NCBI RefSeq assembly: GCF_011762045.1
Contig: NZ_JAASQS010000012.1
Location: 62,001-126,000, forward strand
Reading direction: 5' to 3'
Length of the DNA stretch: 64,000 nt
From: Rhizomicrobium electricum
GTDB lineage: Bacteria > Pseudomonadota > Alphaproteobacteria > Micropepsales > Micropepsaceae
The notes under the pieces: generated by a model
The model's input: the letters and a program-made list of their open reading frames with translations, nothing else
Database searches by the model: none
Told to the model about the DNA's origin: nothing
Program-made: the position numbers and the translations under genes
Shown: positions 17,359 through 26,410 of the stretch, piece after piece
Layout of the letters: each line of letters begins with the position of its first letter
Position numbering within the stretch: the first letter of the stretch is position 1

Positions 17359-18228
17359 TCATTTCCACCGGAAGACGGCGGGGCCGACTTCCTTGAGGCC
17401 CAGTTCGGTGCCGATCATCGATTCGGAATGGCCGAGATAGAGAAAGCCGCCGGGATGCAGGTGGCGAAGCAGTTTGCGCAGCACCGCGGTTTGCGTCGGC
17501 TTGTCGAAATAGATCAGCACGTTGCGCAGAAAAATGACATCGACGTCCCGGTCGACCGGATATCGGCCGTCCATCAGATTCAGATGGGCAAAGCGTACCA
17601 GCCGGCGCAGTTCCGGAACGATCCGGACGTCGTCGGCCTTGCGGCTGCGCAACAGATAACGGTGTTGCGGTCCCGGAATCGCGGTCGCGACGTCGGCGTC
17701 GTAGATCGCCCGTTCCGCCTGGGCGAGCACCGTGGTGCAGATGTCGGTGCCCAGAATCGCGAAGCGGAACCGGTGCGCGCCGGCGCGTTCGGCCAGCACC
17801 ATGGCGATGGTGTAGGCTTCCGCGCCGGTCGAACAGGCCGCGCTCCACACCTTGAGAAGCGGACGCTGGTGTTTCAAGAGTTGCGGCACGGCATATCCGG
17901 CAAGATGCTCGAAATGATCCGGCTCGCGATAGAAATCGGTCTTGTTGGTGGTGATCGCGTCCACCACACGCTGAAATTCCGCCTCCGGCGCATCGCCGGC
18001 CAGGAGCCAATCGCAGTAGCCCGTCAGAGCCATGCCGAGCGCATGCGCGTGCTTTCGCAGCCGGCCTTCGACCATCTGCTTCTTGGAGACGGGAAGGCGG
18101 ATGCCGGTGTGCTCGGTCACCCGCCGCGCCAGATTTTCGAACGTCCGGGCGGGCAGCACATCCTCCGTTCCCTTCGACGGGACCGGCGCGCGTGCGGCCG
18201 TGTGTTCCGCCCGGAAGTGCATCGACAC
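17359..18228 (-). CDS. cheR: Chemotaxis protein methyltransferase CheR
   Basis: Predicted SAM-dependent enzyme that methylates glutamates in chemoreceptors, 289 residues. An N-terminal all-alpha CheR domain (about 25-85) is followed by the catalytic domain (about 90-285) with VWSAACSTGAEAYT as the SAM-binding loop, and FLRNVLIYFD and LGHSES near the end, all typical. The start is GTG at 18228, two codons before an ATG at 18222. It begins 2 bases after the receptor gene stop, so receptor and methyltransferase are made together. No cheB, cheA or cheW is in this window. Confidence 0.92.
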   Translation of the reverse strand: MSMHFRAEHTAARAPVPSKGTEDVLPARTFENLARRVTEHTGIRLPVSKKQMVEGRLRKHAHALGMALTGYCDWLLAGDAPEAEFQRVVDAITTNKTDFYREPDHFEHLAGYAVPQLLKHQRPLLKVWSAACSTGAEAYTIAMVLAERAGAHRFRFAILGTDICTTVLAQAERAIYDADVATAIPGPQHRYLLRSRKADDVRIVPELRRLVRFAHLNLMDGRYPVDRDVDVIFLRNVLIYFDKPTQTAVLRKLLRHLHPGGFLYLGHSESMIGTELGLKEVGPAVFRWK

Positions 18229-18230
18229 GC

Positions 18231-19934
18231 TCAGTTCGCCTGACGCTTGAACTCGTTGTCGAGTCCGTCGCGGCCGTCCGACAGATCGAGCGCGAAACCG
18301 CCGCCGGCGAGGCTGCGCGTCATGTGCGGCGCCGCCGCCATCACTGCCTCGCGCAAGCCGTCCGGCGACTTCTGCGGCCGCTTGGCGAGGTGCGCAACCT
18401 TGGCTGCAGGACGGGACGTGCGCGCCGGTCCGGCGGAGACCAGTCCGTCGACACGGAAGTAGGCGATAGCAGCCTGCAGATGTTCGGCCTGTTCGGCGAG
18501 TTCTTCCGAGGTCGACGACATTTCCTCGGCAGCGCTGGCATTCTGCTGCGTGACCTTGTCGAGCTGCTGGATCGCGGCATTGATCTGATCGGCACCGACA
18601 TTCTGTTCCCGGCTCGCCGCCGAAATTTCGGATACCAGTTCGGCCGTACGCTTGATGTCGGGCACGAGCTTGTCGAGCATCTGGCCTGCCGCATGCGCCG
18701 CCTTGGCGGTATCGCCGGACAGGGTGGAAATGTCGGCGGCGGCGGTCTGGCTGCGTTCGGCGAGCTTGCGCACCTCGGCGGCGACGACTGCGAACCCTTT
18801 GCCGTGCTCGCCGGCCCTGGCCGCCTCGACCGCTGCGTTGAGCGCGAGCAGATCGGTCTGGCGCGCGATTTCCTGCACGATCATGATCTTTTCGGCGATG
18901 GTCTGCATGGCGGTGACGGCATTGTTCACCGCGGCGCCGCTGGCGCGCGCGTCTTCGGCGGACTGGCGGGCGATCTTCTCGGTCTCGGTCGCGTTGTCGG
19001 CGTTCTGCTTGATGTTGGCGGCCATCTCCTCCACCGAGGACGAGGCTTCTTCGGTCGACGAGGCCTGTTCGGTGGCACCTTGGGAAAGCTGTTCGGCACC
19101 GGCCGAGAGTTCCTGGCTGCCGGCCGCCACGTTGCTGGCCGCTGTGGTGACGTTGGCGATGACGTCCTTCAGCTTTTCCACCATCCGGTTGAGCGCATCG
19201 ATGAGATCCTTGATCTCGTCGTTGGTGGTGGCCCGCGCCGTCACGTTGAGATCGCCGGACGCGACCGCGTTGGCGAGTCCGAGGGCGCTGGTCACGGCGC
19301 GGTTGATCGACAGGATGATCCAGCCGGCCGCGCTAAGCGCGATCAGCGTCGACGCGATCAGGAGCGTCAGCAGCACGGTCCGCGCCGTGGCGTACATCAC
19401 GTCGGTGTCGGACTTGGCCTGGGTCAAATCGCGGGTATTGAGGTCGATCACCTTCTGCAGATCGGCATCGGCCACTTTGCGCAGGGGACGGGCCTGTTCC
19501 ACCATGATCTTGTGGGCCGCATCGTTGTTGTTGGCGAGCGCAAACTGGGCGACCTGATTGATGCTCCGCATATAGCTTTCGAAGCTGTTGAGAAACGCCT
19601 CGACGGCCGGCTTGCCTTCGGCGCTCGAAATCTCGTGCAGGCGGTTCGCCTTCGCTCTGGCGTCGTTCGCTTCGGCTTCGATGATCCGCCCGGTGTCCTG
19701 TATCCCGGCCTGATCGGTGAGAATGATCATTTCGCGGATGTCGGAAGCGATCCTGAGATTGTCTTTGCGGATGTCGGCCGCCATCACGATCCGCGCCACG
19801 TTGTTGTCGACGGCATTGTTGAACGCGTTGTTCAGGTCGTTCGCCTTCTGCAATCCGACCAACATTCCGGCCGTCGACATCGCCAGGACGAGCGCGAACG
19901 CGGCACCCAGCTTCACCTTCAGGTTCAATCTCAT
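18231..19934 (-). CDS. Methyl-accepting chemotaxis protein
   Basis: Predicted transmembrane chemoreceptor, 567 residues. TM1 is about 8-28, the periplasmic four-helix-bundle (4HB_MCP) ligand domain about 30-185, TM2 about 187-210, HAMP about 210-262, and the cytoplasmic signalling coiled coil follows with the highly conserved tip [26 protein letters not shown] lies 6 bases before the ATG. The C-terminus carries a flexible linker ending in DNEFKRQAN, an acidic-aromatic tail that may serve as the docking site for CheR. The ligand is unknown. It is directly followed by cheR. Confidence 0.93.
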   Translation of the reverse strand: MRLNLKVKLGAAFALVLAMSTAGMLVGLQKANDLNNAFNNAVDNNVARIVMAADIRKDNLRIASDIREMIILTDQAGIQDTGRIIEAEANDARAKANRLHEISSAEGKPAVEAFLNSFESYMRSINQVAQFALANNNDAAHKIMVEQARPLRKVADADLQKVIDLNTRDLTQAKSDTDVMYATARTVLLTLLIASTLIALSAAGWIILSINRAVTSALGLANAVASGDLNVTARATTNDEIKDLIDALNRMVEKLKDVIANVTTAASNVAAGSQELSAGAEQLSQGATEQASSTEEASSSVEEMAANIKQNADNATETEKIARQSAEDARASGAAVNNAVTAMQTIAEKIMIVQEIARQTDLLALNAAVEAARAGEHGKGFAVVAAEVRKLAERSQTAAADISTLSGDTAKAAHAAGQMLDKLVPDIKRTAELVSEISAASREQNVGADQINAAIQQLDKVTQQNASAAEEMSSTSEELAEQAEHLQAAIAYFRVDGLVSAGPARTSRPAAKVAHLAKRPQKSPDGLREAVMAAAPHMTRSLAGGGFALDLSDGRDGLDNEFKRQAN

Positions 19935-20209
19935 CCGTTACTCCTTTTCGGGGAATGGACCGGCATGGGAACCGGCCGTACGCCGGCCCCGTCGTGTTGC
20001 TGGGTAAGTTGGCGCTGTTACGGATCTTGTTCGCCCGCTCCAGCGCGATATTCCCCACCGCGGGCGAGGATGGGGCGAGGGAGTTACAGAACAGCTTAAG
20101 TTGCCGCCGGCCGGCTTCATCCAAGTGGATGATGGTAATTGTACCTACGCCGTCTTGCACCGGGAGATTGTAGGCTGTACGTACGGTTTGCCCCCGCCCC
20201 GCGAATGCC

Positions 20210-21190
20210 ATGACGTCCGCTGCCGACCTGAAACGCCGCTCTGCCCAACCCGCCGACCGGCAGGAGGAACGGGATCCCTTGTCCGCATTCGGCGAGGCGA
20301 TTGCGCTCATTTACGAGGCGCAGATCGACGGCGCCCGCATACCGGCGGCACGCGAAGCGCTTCAGGCACTGCTCAACGCCGACGACATCGCCGTCGTGAA
20401 GGATGCCGCGGAAATCTCCGAGCGCGGCGCCGAAACCCATGTGTTGTGGGTCGATATCGGCGAGCACGAGCGCGGTCCGGTACGCATCCAGTTCCGGCGG
20501 AACCGCACGCCGTTTTCGCCCGACGACGTGGCGATGCTGTCGCGACTTCGCCGTCACCTCAGGACCGCCTACAGCCTGGGACTACTCACCAACCGCGACG
20601 CGCTCGGATGTCTTGCCAGCACCCAGTTGGCGCGGAGCATGGTGAAGGGTCTTCTCGTCGTCGACTCCGAGTGCCGCATTCATTGGCGCAATCCCGCGGC
20701 CGACGGCATTCTGGCAAGCAACGAAGGCCTGATCGAAGACAAAGGCCGTTTGCGCGCCCGCCGCACGTTCGAAACCGCACGGCTGGAAGCCTTGGCGCGC
20801 GATGCCGCCGGCGGACGACAAGGCGTCATGCTGGTCGCCCGCCCGGCGGAGAAGCATCCCTATGGTCTCGCCTTCGCGCCGGTGAAAGCGGACGCCGGAC
20901 TGCTTCCCACGGCGCCTATCCGCCACTTCGTGCTCATCACCGTCAAGCAGATGCAGCGCGAGATAGAATTGATCACGGCGCGGCTGGGTGAATTGTTCGG
21001 CTTCACGCCCGCCGAGGAACGTCTGGGAGCGCTGCTGCTCGACGGCTATACGCTGCACGAGGCGGCACACCTTGCCAGCAAGGCGCTTCCGACCGTGAAG
21101 ACTCAGCTTCGCAGCATGCTCAAGAAAACCGGAGCCCACAGCCAGGCCGAACTCATCAACGTGTTCTTGTCGCTGCCGAGCGTTTTCTGA
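20210..21190 (+). CDS. LuxR-type helix-turn-helix regulator with N-terminal sensor region
   Basis: Predicted transcription regulator of 326 residues. The C-terminal 65 residues form a LuxR-like helix-turn-helix (FTPAEERLGALLLDG, then TVKTQLRSMLKKTGAHSQAEL). The central part (about 145-240) looks like a PAS-type sensor (GLLVVDSECRIHWRNPAADGIL). No receiver domain or autoinducer-binding motif is evident. The 275-base interval upstream (19935-20209), shared with the divergent chemoreceptor, shows no gene. It contains GGTAATTGTACC near 20134. The regulator sits just upstream of rquA in the same direction with a 193-base gap, so it might respond to redox or energy state, by inference. Confidence 0.75.
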   Translation: MTSAADLKRRSAQPADRQEERDPLSAFGEAIALIYEAQIDGARIPAAREALQALLNADDIAVVKDAAEISERGAETHVLWVDIGEHERGPVRIQFRRNRTPFSPDDVAMLSRLRRHLRTAYSLGLLTNRDALGCLASTQLARSMVKGLLVVDSECRIHWRNPAADGILASNEGLIEDKGRLRARRTFETARLEALARDAAGGRQGVMLVARPAEKHPYGLAFAPVKADAGLLPTAPIRHFVLITVKQMQREIELITARLGELFGFTPAEERLGALLLDGYTLHEAAHLASKALPTVKTQLRSMLKKTGAHSQAELINVFLSLPSVF

Positions 21191-21383
21191 TCGCGTACGC
21201 GATATATCGTATACGGATCACACGAATATCACAGCGCTGCGGCAGTTTGTTCCAATTCGAGTGTCCGACCGGACAGCCCGCGGCCATTTGCGCATGGCGA
21301 CAGGGCTTACTGCCCATTCCGCCGCATTGGCACATCCGCCCCCGTCCCCCATTTTGGCGGGTGACCGCGCTGCGGAAAGGACC

Positions 21384-22115
21384 ATGGACCGTAGTCACGA
21401 CGACAGCTTGAGCCCAGCGGCGGCGACAGCCCCGTATCACGGGCATGTAGCCGTCCCGGACTATTTGATGCGCCATTACTGGTGGGCCTATGTCCATCCC
21501 AAAGCGCCGCGCGTATTCGACCGGCTGTGGCTGATCAATCTGATTTTGCTCTGCAACTACAACCGGATGCGTCGCACCGCCTTGGCGGAGTTCGAAGCGC
21601 CGAAGCTCGGCCGCATGCTGCAGATCGCGTGCGTCTACGGCAATCTCACCCCCAAGCTCGCCAAACGGGCAGCGCTGCAAGACGGTCAGCTCGACGTCAT
21701 CGACGTGTTGCCGATTCAGCTTCGCACTCTCAAGTGGAAACTGCCCAAGCGGTCCCCGACGCGGCTGATGCGGATGGATTCGACCGCACTGAATCTGCCC
21801 AACGCCAGCTACGACAAGGTGTTGCTGTTCTTCCTGCTGCATGAGCAGCCGGAAGAGGTGCGGGCCCAGACTCTGCGCGAAGCGCTGCGGGTATTGAAGC
21901 CCAACGGTACGCTGGTGATTTGCGATTACGGCCCGCCGGCCTGGTGGAATCCGCTGCGCTATCTGATGCCGCCCTTCCTGGCGGTGCTGGAGCCGTTCGC
22001 GCTGTCCTTGATGCGCCAGCCGCTGAAGGACCTGCTGCCGCCCGACATGACGGTTCGCCACACCCCGGTGTTCGGCGGCTTCTATCAGAAGGTCGTCGCG
22101 ACTCGCCGGAGTTGA
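21384..22115 (+). CDS. rquA: Rhodoquinone biosynthesis protein RquA
   Basis: Predicted RquA, the methyltransferase-fold protein that converts ubiquinone to rhodoquinone, the low-potential quinone used for fumarate reduction without oxygen. From the ATG at 21384 (AAAGGA just upstream) it has 243 residues, the usual family length. An earlier in-frame start at 21261 has no ribosome-binding site. Recognition rests on several blocks: YWWAYVHPKA near the N-terminus, LQIACVYGNLT in place of the usual GxGxG SAM motif, DVLPIQL, and the hydrophobic DYGPPAWWNPLRYL segment. The altered SAM motif separates it from UbiE/UbiG. It stands alone, preceded by the LuxR-type regulator. Confidence 0.85.
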   Translation: MDRSHDDSLSPAAATAPYHGHVAVPDYLMRHYWWAYVHPKAPRVFDRLWLINLILLCNYNRMRRTALAEFEAPKLGRMLQIACVYGNLTPKLAKRAALQDGQLDVIDVLPIQLRTLKWKLPKRSPTRLMRMDSTALNLPNASYDKVLLFFLLHEQPEEVRAQTLREALRVLKPNGTLVICDYGPPAWWNPLRYLMPPFLAVLEPFALSLMRQPLKDLLPPDMTVRHTPVFGGFYQKVVATRRS

Positions 22116-22220
22116 CGGCGCCGCGCCCGTTTACGATACACGCGAATTGATTACACCGGATTCACCACGGTGCGCTTCCGTTGCGCGCGCCGGGTGGGTA
22201 GGGTTCGCGCCGCCGGACCG

Positions 22221-22233
22221 TTGGGAGGGTACT
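22221..22233 (+). promoter_or_regulatory. Extended Shine-Dalgarno leader TTGGGAGGGTACT
   Basis: This block abuts the ATG at 22234. It is the third copy in the window of a 13-base leader also found before the TonB receptor and the autotransporter, with one or two differences. It fixes the start of the lactonase gene. Confidence 0.7.
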
Positions 22234-23265
22234 ATGTCGTTGATTTCGCGCCGCACCGTTCTTGCCAGCAGCGCAGCGCTGCCGCTGATCTCGTTGCCGC
22301 TCGCTGCCGCACCGGCGCCGGGCTCTTACGGCATGGTGCGCCGCCAGAGCGCCGCCCTCGACGCCCTCGTCGATGTCACCGCACCGGTCGAGCAGATCGG
22401 CTGGGGCTACACCTGGGCGGAAGGCCCGGTGTGGGTGAAGGACGGCGGCTATCTTTTGTTCAGCGATCCGCGCACCAACACGATCTACAAGTGGACCGCG
22501 GGCGCACCGCCGGTCGAGTTCATGAAGCCCTCGGGCTATGCCGGCGATCCCAATCCGGCGCTGCGCGAGCCCGGTTCCAACGGCCTTGCCATCGACGCCG
22601 CCGGCGCTCTGGTGATGGCCGATTCCGGCAGCCGCGCCATCGCCAAGGTCGACCTCAAGACCAAGAAGAAGACCATCCTGGCCGACAAATACGAAGGCAA
22701 GAAGCTCAACAGCCCGAACGATCTCGTCGTCGCCAAATCGGGCGCGATCTATTTCACCGATCCGCCGTACGGCCTTGCCGATGGCGACACCTCGACGCTC
22801 AAGGAACTGCCGTTCTCGGGCGTCTACCGGCTCGATCCGAGCGGCACGCTGGCGGTCATCGACAAGGAGCTGACGCGGCCCAACGGCATCGCGCTGTCGC
22901 CCGACGAATCGACGCTGTACGTGACCAATTCCGACAAGACCCGGCCGGTGCTGAAGGCCTATGCGCTCGGCGCCACCGGACTGGTGCAAAGCGCCAAGGT
23001 GCTGTTCGACTTCACCGCGTTGATGGCGCCGGAAACCAAAGGCAATCCGGATGGACTCAAGGTCGATCAGGACGGCAATCTGTTCGTCGCCGGCCCCGGC
23101 GGCATCCTGGTCCTGTCGAAGGAAGGCAAACTCCTCGGCCTCATCAACGTGACCGGCCGCGCCAGTCCCAATTGCGCGTTCGGCGAGGACGGCTCGACGC
23201 TGTTCATCTGCGCCACCGACATCGTGGCGAAGGTCAAACTCCTGACCAAAGGGGTGAACTGGTAG
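22234..23265 (+). CDS. Tat-exported SMP-30/gluconolactonase-family lactonase
   Basis: Predicted periplasmic six-bladed beta-propeller lactonase (SMP-30/gluconolactonase/LRE family), hydrolysing a sugar lactone to its acid. It has 343 residues from the ATG at 22234. The N-terminus has SRRTVL followed by a hydrophobic stretch and an APAP region, a likely Tat signal. Family motifs include WAEGPVW near 68, NSPNDLVV, YFTDPPYG, RPNGIALSPDE and NPDGLKVD, whose acidic and Asn residues bind the metal. It shares the 13-base leader with two genes of the glycan locus, and may act on oxidised sugars. It is the last gene before the inverted-repeat element. Confidence 0.85.
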   Translation: MSLISRRTVLASSAALPLISLPLAAAPAPGSYGMVRRQSAALDALVDVTAPVEQIGWGYTWAEGPVWVKDGGYLLFSDPRTNTIYKWTAGAPPVEFMKPSGYAGDPNPALREPGSNGLAIDAAGALVMADSGSRAIAKVDLKTKKKTILADKYEGKKLNSPNDLVVAKSGAIYFTDPPYGLADGDTSTLKELPFSGVYRLDPSGTLAVIDKELTRPNGIALSPDESTLYVTNSDKTRPVLKAYALGATGLVQSAKVLFDFTALMAPETKGNPDGLKVDQDGNLFVAGPGGILVLSKEGKLLGLINVTGRASPNCAFGEDGSTLFICATDIVAKVKLLTKGVNW

Positions 23266-23267
23266 AC

Positions 23268-23457
23268 CTGTCATCCCCGGCCGAGAGCCGCGAACGAAAG
23301 TGAGCGGAGCGAGGGGAAGGGGACCCAGGTGGCAACACGCGCGCGATGCCGAAGGTATCGCACAGGCGTTCTTCTATAATTACTTAGGGCATTCAGGCTT
23401 GATCACCTGGGTCCCCTTCCCTTCGCTGCGCTACGCTTGCTCAGCCGGGGATGACAG
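23268..23457. repeat. Long inverted-repeat (MITE-like) element between two stop codons
   Basis: Arms at 23268-23331 and 23404-23457 are imperfect complements. Both start with CTGTCATCCCCGGC and end with GGGAAGGGGACCCAGGTG when read inward, and the middle of each arm has mismatches. About 70 bases lie between them. The element begins 2 bases after the lactonase stop and its right end abuts the lpdA stop exactly. It has no coding capacity. It could be a non-autonomous mobile repeat, a REP-type sequence, or a bidirectional transcription barrier between convergent genes. Confidence 0.7.
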
Positions 23458-24861
23458 TCACATCTGCATCGTCCAGCCTTCGACGCCCATCGCGGCCTGA
23501 CGCACGGCTTCGGTCAGCGTCGGATGGGCGTGGCAGGTGCGGGCGATGTCTTCCGAGGCGGCACCAAATTCGATGGCCAGCGTCGCTTCGGCGATCAGAT
23601 TGCCTGCTTCCGGTCCGATGATATGCACGCCCAGCACCTTGTCGGTGGCGGCGTCGGCGATGATTTTGGCAAAGCCTTCGGTCGCCGCGATGGTTTTGGC
23701 GCGGGCATTGGCGGTGAAGGGGAATTTTCCGATTTTGTAGGCGATCCCGGCGGCCTTCAGTTCCTCTTCGGTCTTGCCGACGGAGGCCACTTCCGGCGCA
23801 GTGTAAACCACCGCAGGAATGGCATCGTAGTTCACATGCCCGGCGCGCCCGGCAATGCGCTCGGCACACGCGACGGCTTCGTCTTCGGCCTTGTGCGCCA
23901 GCATGGCGCCTTCGCGGCAATCGCCGATCGCCCAGACGCCCGGCACATTGGTCTTGTAATGGCTGTCGGTGACGACGCGGCCGCGCGGATCGAGCGTGAC
24001 GCCGATCTCTTTCAGACCGAGACCTTCGGTGTACGGACGGCGGCCGATCGACACCAGCATCACATCGGTTTCGAGCGTTTCCTGCGCCCCGCCGGCGGCC
24101 GGTTCGATCGCGACCTTCAGCACGTCGCCCGCTTTTTCCACGCCGACAACTTTGGTCGACAGTTTGAACGTCATGCCTTGCTTGGCGAGGATGCGCTGGA
24201 ACGCCTTGCCGACTTCGCCGTCGAGGCCGGGCGTGATGCGGTCGAGGAATTCCACCACCGTCACTTCGCTGCCGAGCCGGCGCCACACCGAGCCGAGTTC
24301 GAGGCCGATATAACCGCCGCCGACCACGAGAAGACGTTTGGGCACCTGTTTCAGCGCCAGCGCGCCGGTCGAAGACACGATGCACTCTTCGTCCACCGCG
24401 ACGCCGGGAAGCGGCATCACCTCGGAACCGGTGGCGATGATGATGTTCTTGGTCTCGAGCGTGCGGACGGCACCATCGGGCCCGCGCACTTCGATCCTGC
24501 CCGACGCCACGATGCGGGCTTCGCCGACGACCGGCTCGACCTTGTTCTTCTTGAACAGGAACTCGACGCCCTTGGTCAGCTCGCCGACCACCTTGTCCTT
24601 GTGTTTCATCATGCCGGGAAGATCGAGCGCGACCTCGGCCTTGATGCCGATCTTGGAGAATTCCTTCTTGGCTTCTTCGAAGCGCTCGGAGGCGAACAGC
24701 AGCGCCTTCGACGGAATGCAGCCGATGTTGAGGCAGGTGCCGCCGAAGCGGCCGCGCTTGTCGATGCAAGCGGCTTTGAGGCCTAGTTGCCCCAACCGGA
24801 TGGCGGCGTTGTAGCCACCGGGTCCACCGCCAATAACGACGGCATCAAACGAATCGGCCAT
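23458..24861 (-). CDS. lpdA: Dihydrolipoyl dehydrogenase
   Basis: Predicted flavoprotein (E3) that reoxidises dihydrolipoamide of 2-oxoacid dehydrogenase complexes using NAD. It has 467 residues, full length. The FAD-binding GGGPGGYNAA motif is at 11-20, the redox-active disulfide C43/C48 in GGTCLNIGC, an NAD-binding VVGGGYIGLELG motif in the middle, and the catalytic H446-E451 pair near the C-terminus. It is not next to E1 or E2 genes here. It has its own promoter-like sequence overlapping the stop of the upstream glycosyltransferase, so it is probably transcribed separately. Confidence 0.95.
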   Translation of the reverse strand: MADSFDAVVIGGGPGGYNAAIRLGQLGLKAACIDKRGRFGGTCLNIGCIPSKALLFASERFEEAKKEFSKIGIKAEVALDLPGMMKHKDKVVGELTKGVEFLFKKNKVEPVVGEARIVASGRIEVRGPDGAVRTLETKNIIIATGSEVMPLPGVAVDEECIVSSTGALALKQVPKRLLVVGGGYIGLELGSVWRRLGSEVTVVEFLDRITPGLDGEVGKAFQRILAKQGMTFKLSTKVVGVEKAGDVLKVAIEPAAGGAQETLETDVMLVSIGRRPYTEGLGLKEIGVTLDPRGRVVTDSHYKTNVPGVWAIGDCREGAMLAHKAEDEAVACAERIAGRAGHVNYDAIPAVVYTAPEVASVGKTEEELKAAGIAYKIGKFPFTANARAKTIAATEGFAKIIADAATDKVLGVHIIGPEAGNLIAEATLAIEFGAASEDIARTCHAHPTLTEAVRQAAMGVEGWTMQM

Positions 24862-24891
24862 GTCGGATTTCCCGCGCGAAGAGACGGCCGC

Positions 24892-24920
24892 AAAATAGGT
24901 TTTATTAGAACAATTCTCAA
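24892..24920 (-). promoter_or_regulatory. Predicted sigma-70-type promoter for lpdA
   Basis: On the minus strand TTGAGA (24915-24920), a 17-base spacer, and TATTTT (24892-24897). The -35 overlaps the stop codon of the upstream GT39 gene. Transcription would begin near 24885, giving a leader of about 25 bases. Confidence 0.55.
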
Positions 24921-26410
24921 GGCATTCGGCCGGATGCCGCGCGCAGGCCGCTCACCCGGTAAACCACATAATGGGCGATGGGAATGCCGTGGCGTTGGCG
25001 GTCGATCTGGGCGATCGCCTTCACGTCGGTGAACTGCGCGGCCACCTCCCCGTGCAAATCGCGGCGCTGTTCGGCGATGTAAAGCGCCGGCTTGGCGAAC
25101 GCCGCGGCGCCGAGCGGCGGTGAATTGGGCCAGCGATAGTCCTCGCCCAGGCTGACTACCGGGAACGGGCTGTAGAAGGCGAACCAGGCGGTCGAAGCGT
25201 AATCGGTGGTCAGGATCAGCTCGGCATGGTTGGCGGCCTTGAGATCGCCGAGATCGCGCACCACCTCCGGCATGCCGACCGCCAACAGGCGCGCCAGCGG
25301 ATCCTTGCGGCCCATCGGAACGACGCCTAGCAGCGCCTGGGCATATCCGGCGATCACCAGGACCGCGGCGACCGGCACGGCGAGCTTGGCCGACCAGCGC
25401 ACCACCGGAACCCGCCAGCCGGTCCAATCGGTGCGGCGGGCGGCGTCGACGGCGGCGATGACCAGCGCCGGGAAAAGATAGCAAGGCCAATTGCCTTGCA
25501 CCCGGTCGTGCAGCGCATGCACCAGGAAATAGGCAATCGAGGGCCACAGCAGCGCCGCGATCAAAGCCCGCTCGGGTTCGCGGCGGCGGGCGGCGGCAAA
25601 GCCCATCAAGCCCAGCACCAGAACGAACGGCGTCGCCAGCACGAGCTGGGAACCGATCAGTTCGCCGAGGTATTTGAGCGTGATGTGGTTGCCGGCGATG
25701 CGGCCGAACTGAAAGCCGAAGGTCGCCCAGCCATGCTGCGCGTTCCAAAGGATGTTGGGCAGAAACACGAGCCCCGCGAGGGCCGCGCCGAGATACGGCC
25801 ACGGCGAGGCCAGCCAGCGCCGCGCCGGCGGCGAACCGATCAGCCAGAGGAGCGCGCCGAGCCCCAGGAACAGCGTCGAGTATTTCGAGAGCAGGCCCAG
25901 CCCGCCGGCGATGCCGACGGCGATCCACCAGCGGCCGTTGCCGGTTTGCACAAGCTTGGCCAGCGTCCAGACGAACACGCTCGCGGTGAAAACCTGCGGC
26001 GTATCCGGCGTCGCGGCCAGCATCTCCACCGTGACCATCAAGGTCAGATTGAAGAGCAGCGCCGCGCGCAACGCCGCTTTGGCATCCTTCAACAGGATCG
26101 CGGCGCTCTGCCAGACAAACCACGTCGCAGCGAAAGAAAGAAGAATGCCGGCAATACGTACGCCGAATGCGGTCTGGCCGAAAACGGCGCTGCCCGCAGC
26201 GATCAGCCAGGCGATGGCGGGCGGATGGTCGTAATACCCCGCCGCCAGATGCTTCGACCACAGCCAGTAATAGGCTTCATCGGACGACAGCGGCAACACC
26301 GCACCTGCGACCAGCCGCAGGACGAACAACGTTCCCAGCGCCAACGCAAGACGCTTTTCAGCGATCAGCGCGTGCGCCAGATGAACATGCTCGACATCGC
26401 GTAATTCCAC
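24917..26410 (-). CDS. GT39-family (ArnT-like) integral membrane glycosyltransferase
   Basis: Predicted GT-C glycosyltransferase using a polyprenyl-phosphate sugar donor on the outer face of the inner membrane, about 497 residues. The diagnostic first-loop motif SSDEAYYWLWS, followed by YYDHPPAIAWL, is near the N-terminus. About 11-12 hydrophobic helices follow, then a soluble C-terminal part. The start is uncertain: a GTG at 26410 overlaps the GT2 gene by 46 bases, and an ATG at 26452 is also in frame. It follows the GT2-GtrA gene, which could supply the polyprenyl-linked sugar, as in lipid A or O-antigen modification systems. Confidence 0.8.
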   Translation of the reverse strand: MELRDVEHVHLAHALIAEKRLALALGTLFVLRLVAGAVLPLSSDEAYYWLWSKHLAAGYYDHPPAIAWLIAAGSAVFGQTAFGVRIAGILLSFAATWFVWQSAAILLKDAKAALRAALLFNLTLMVTVEMLAATPDTPQVFTASVFVWTLAKLVQTGNGRWWIAVGIAGGLGLLSKYSTLFLGLGALLWLIGSPPARRWLASPWPYLGAALAGLVFLPNILWNAQHGWATFGFQFGRIAGNHITLKYLGELIGSQLVLATPFVLVLGLMGFAAARRREPERALIAALLWPSIAYFLVHALHDRVQGNWPCYLFPALVIAAVDAARRTDWTGWRVPVVRWSAKLAVPVAAVLVIAGYAQALLGVVPMGRKDPLARLLAVGMPEVVRDLGDLKAANHAELILTTDYASTAWFAFYSPFPVVSLGEDYRWPNSPPLGAAAFAKPALYIAEQRRDLHGEVAAQFTDVKAIAQIDRQRHGIPIAHYVVYRVSGLRAASGRMP

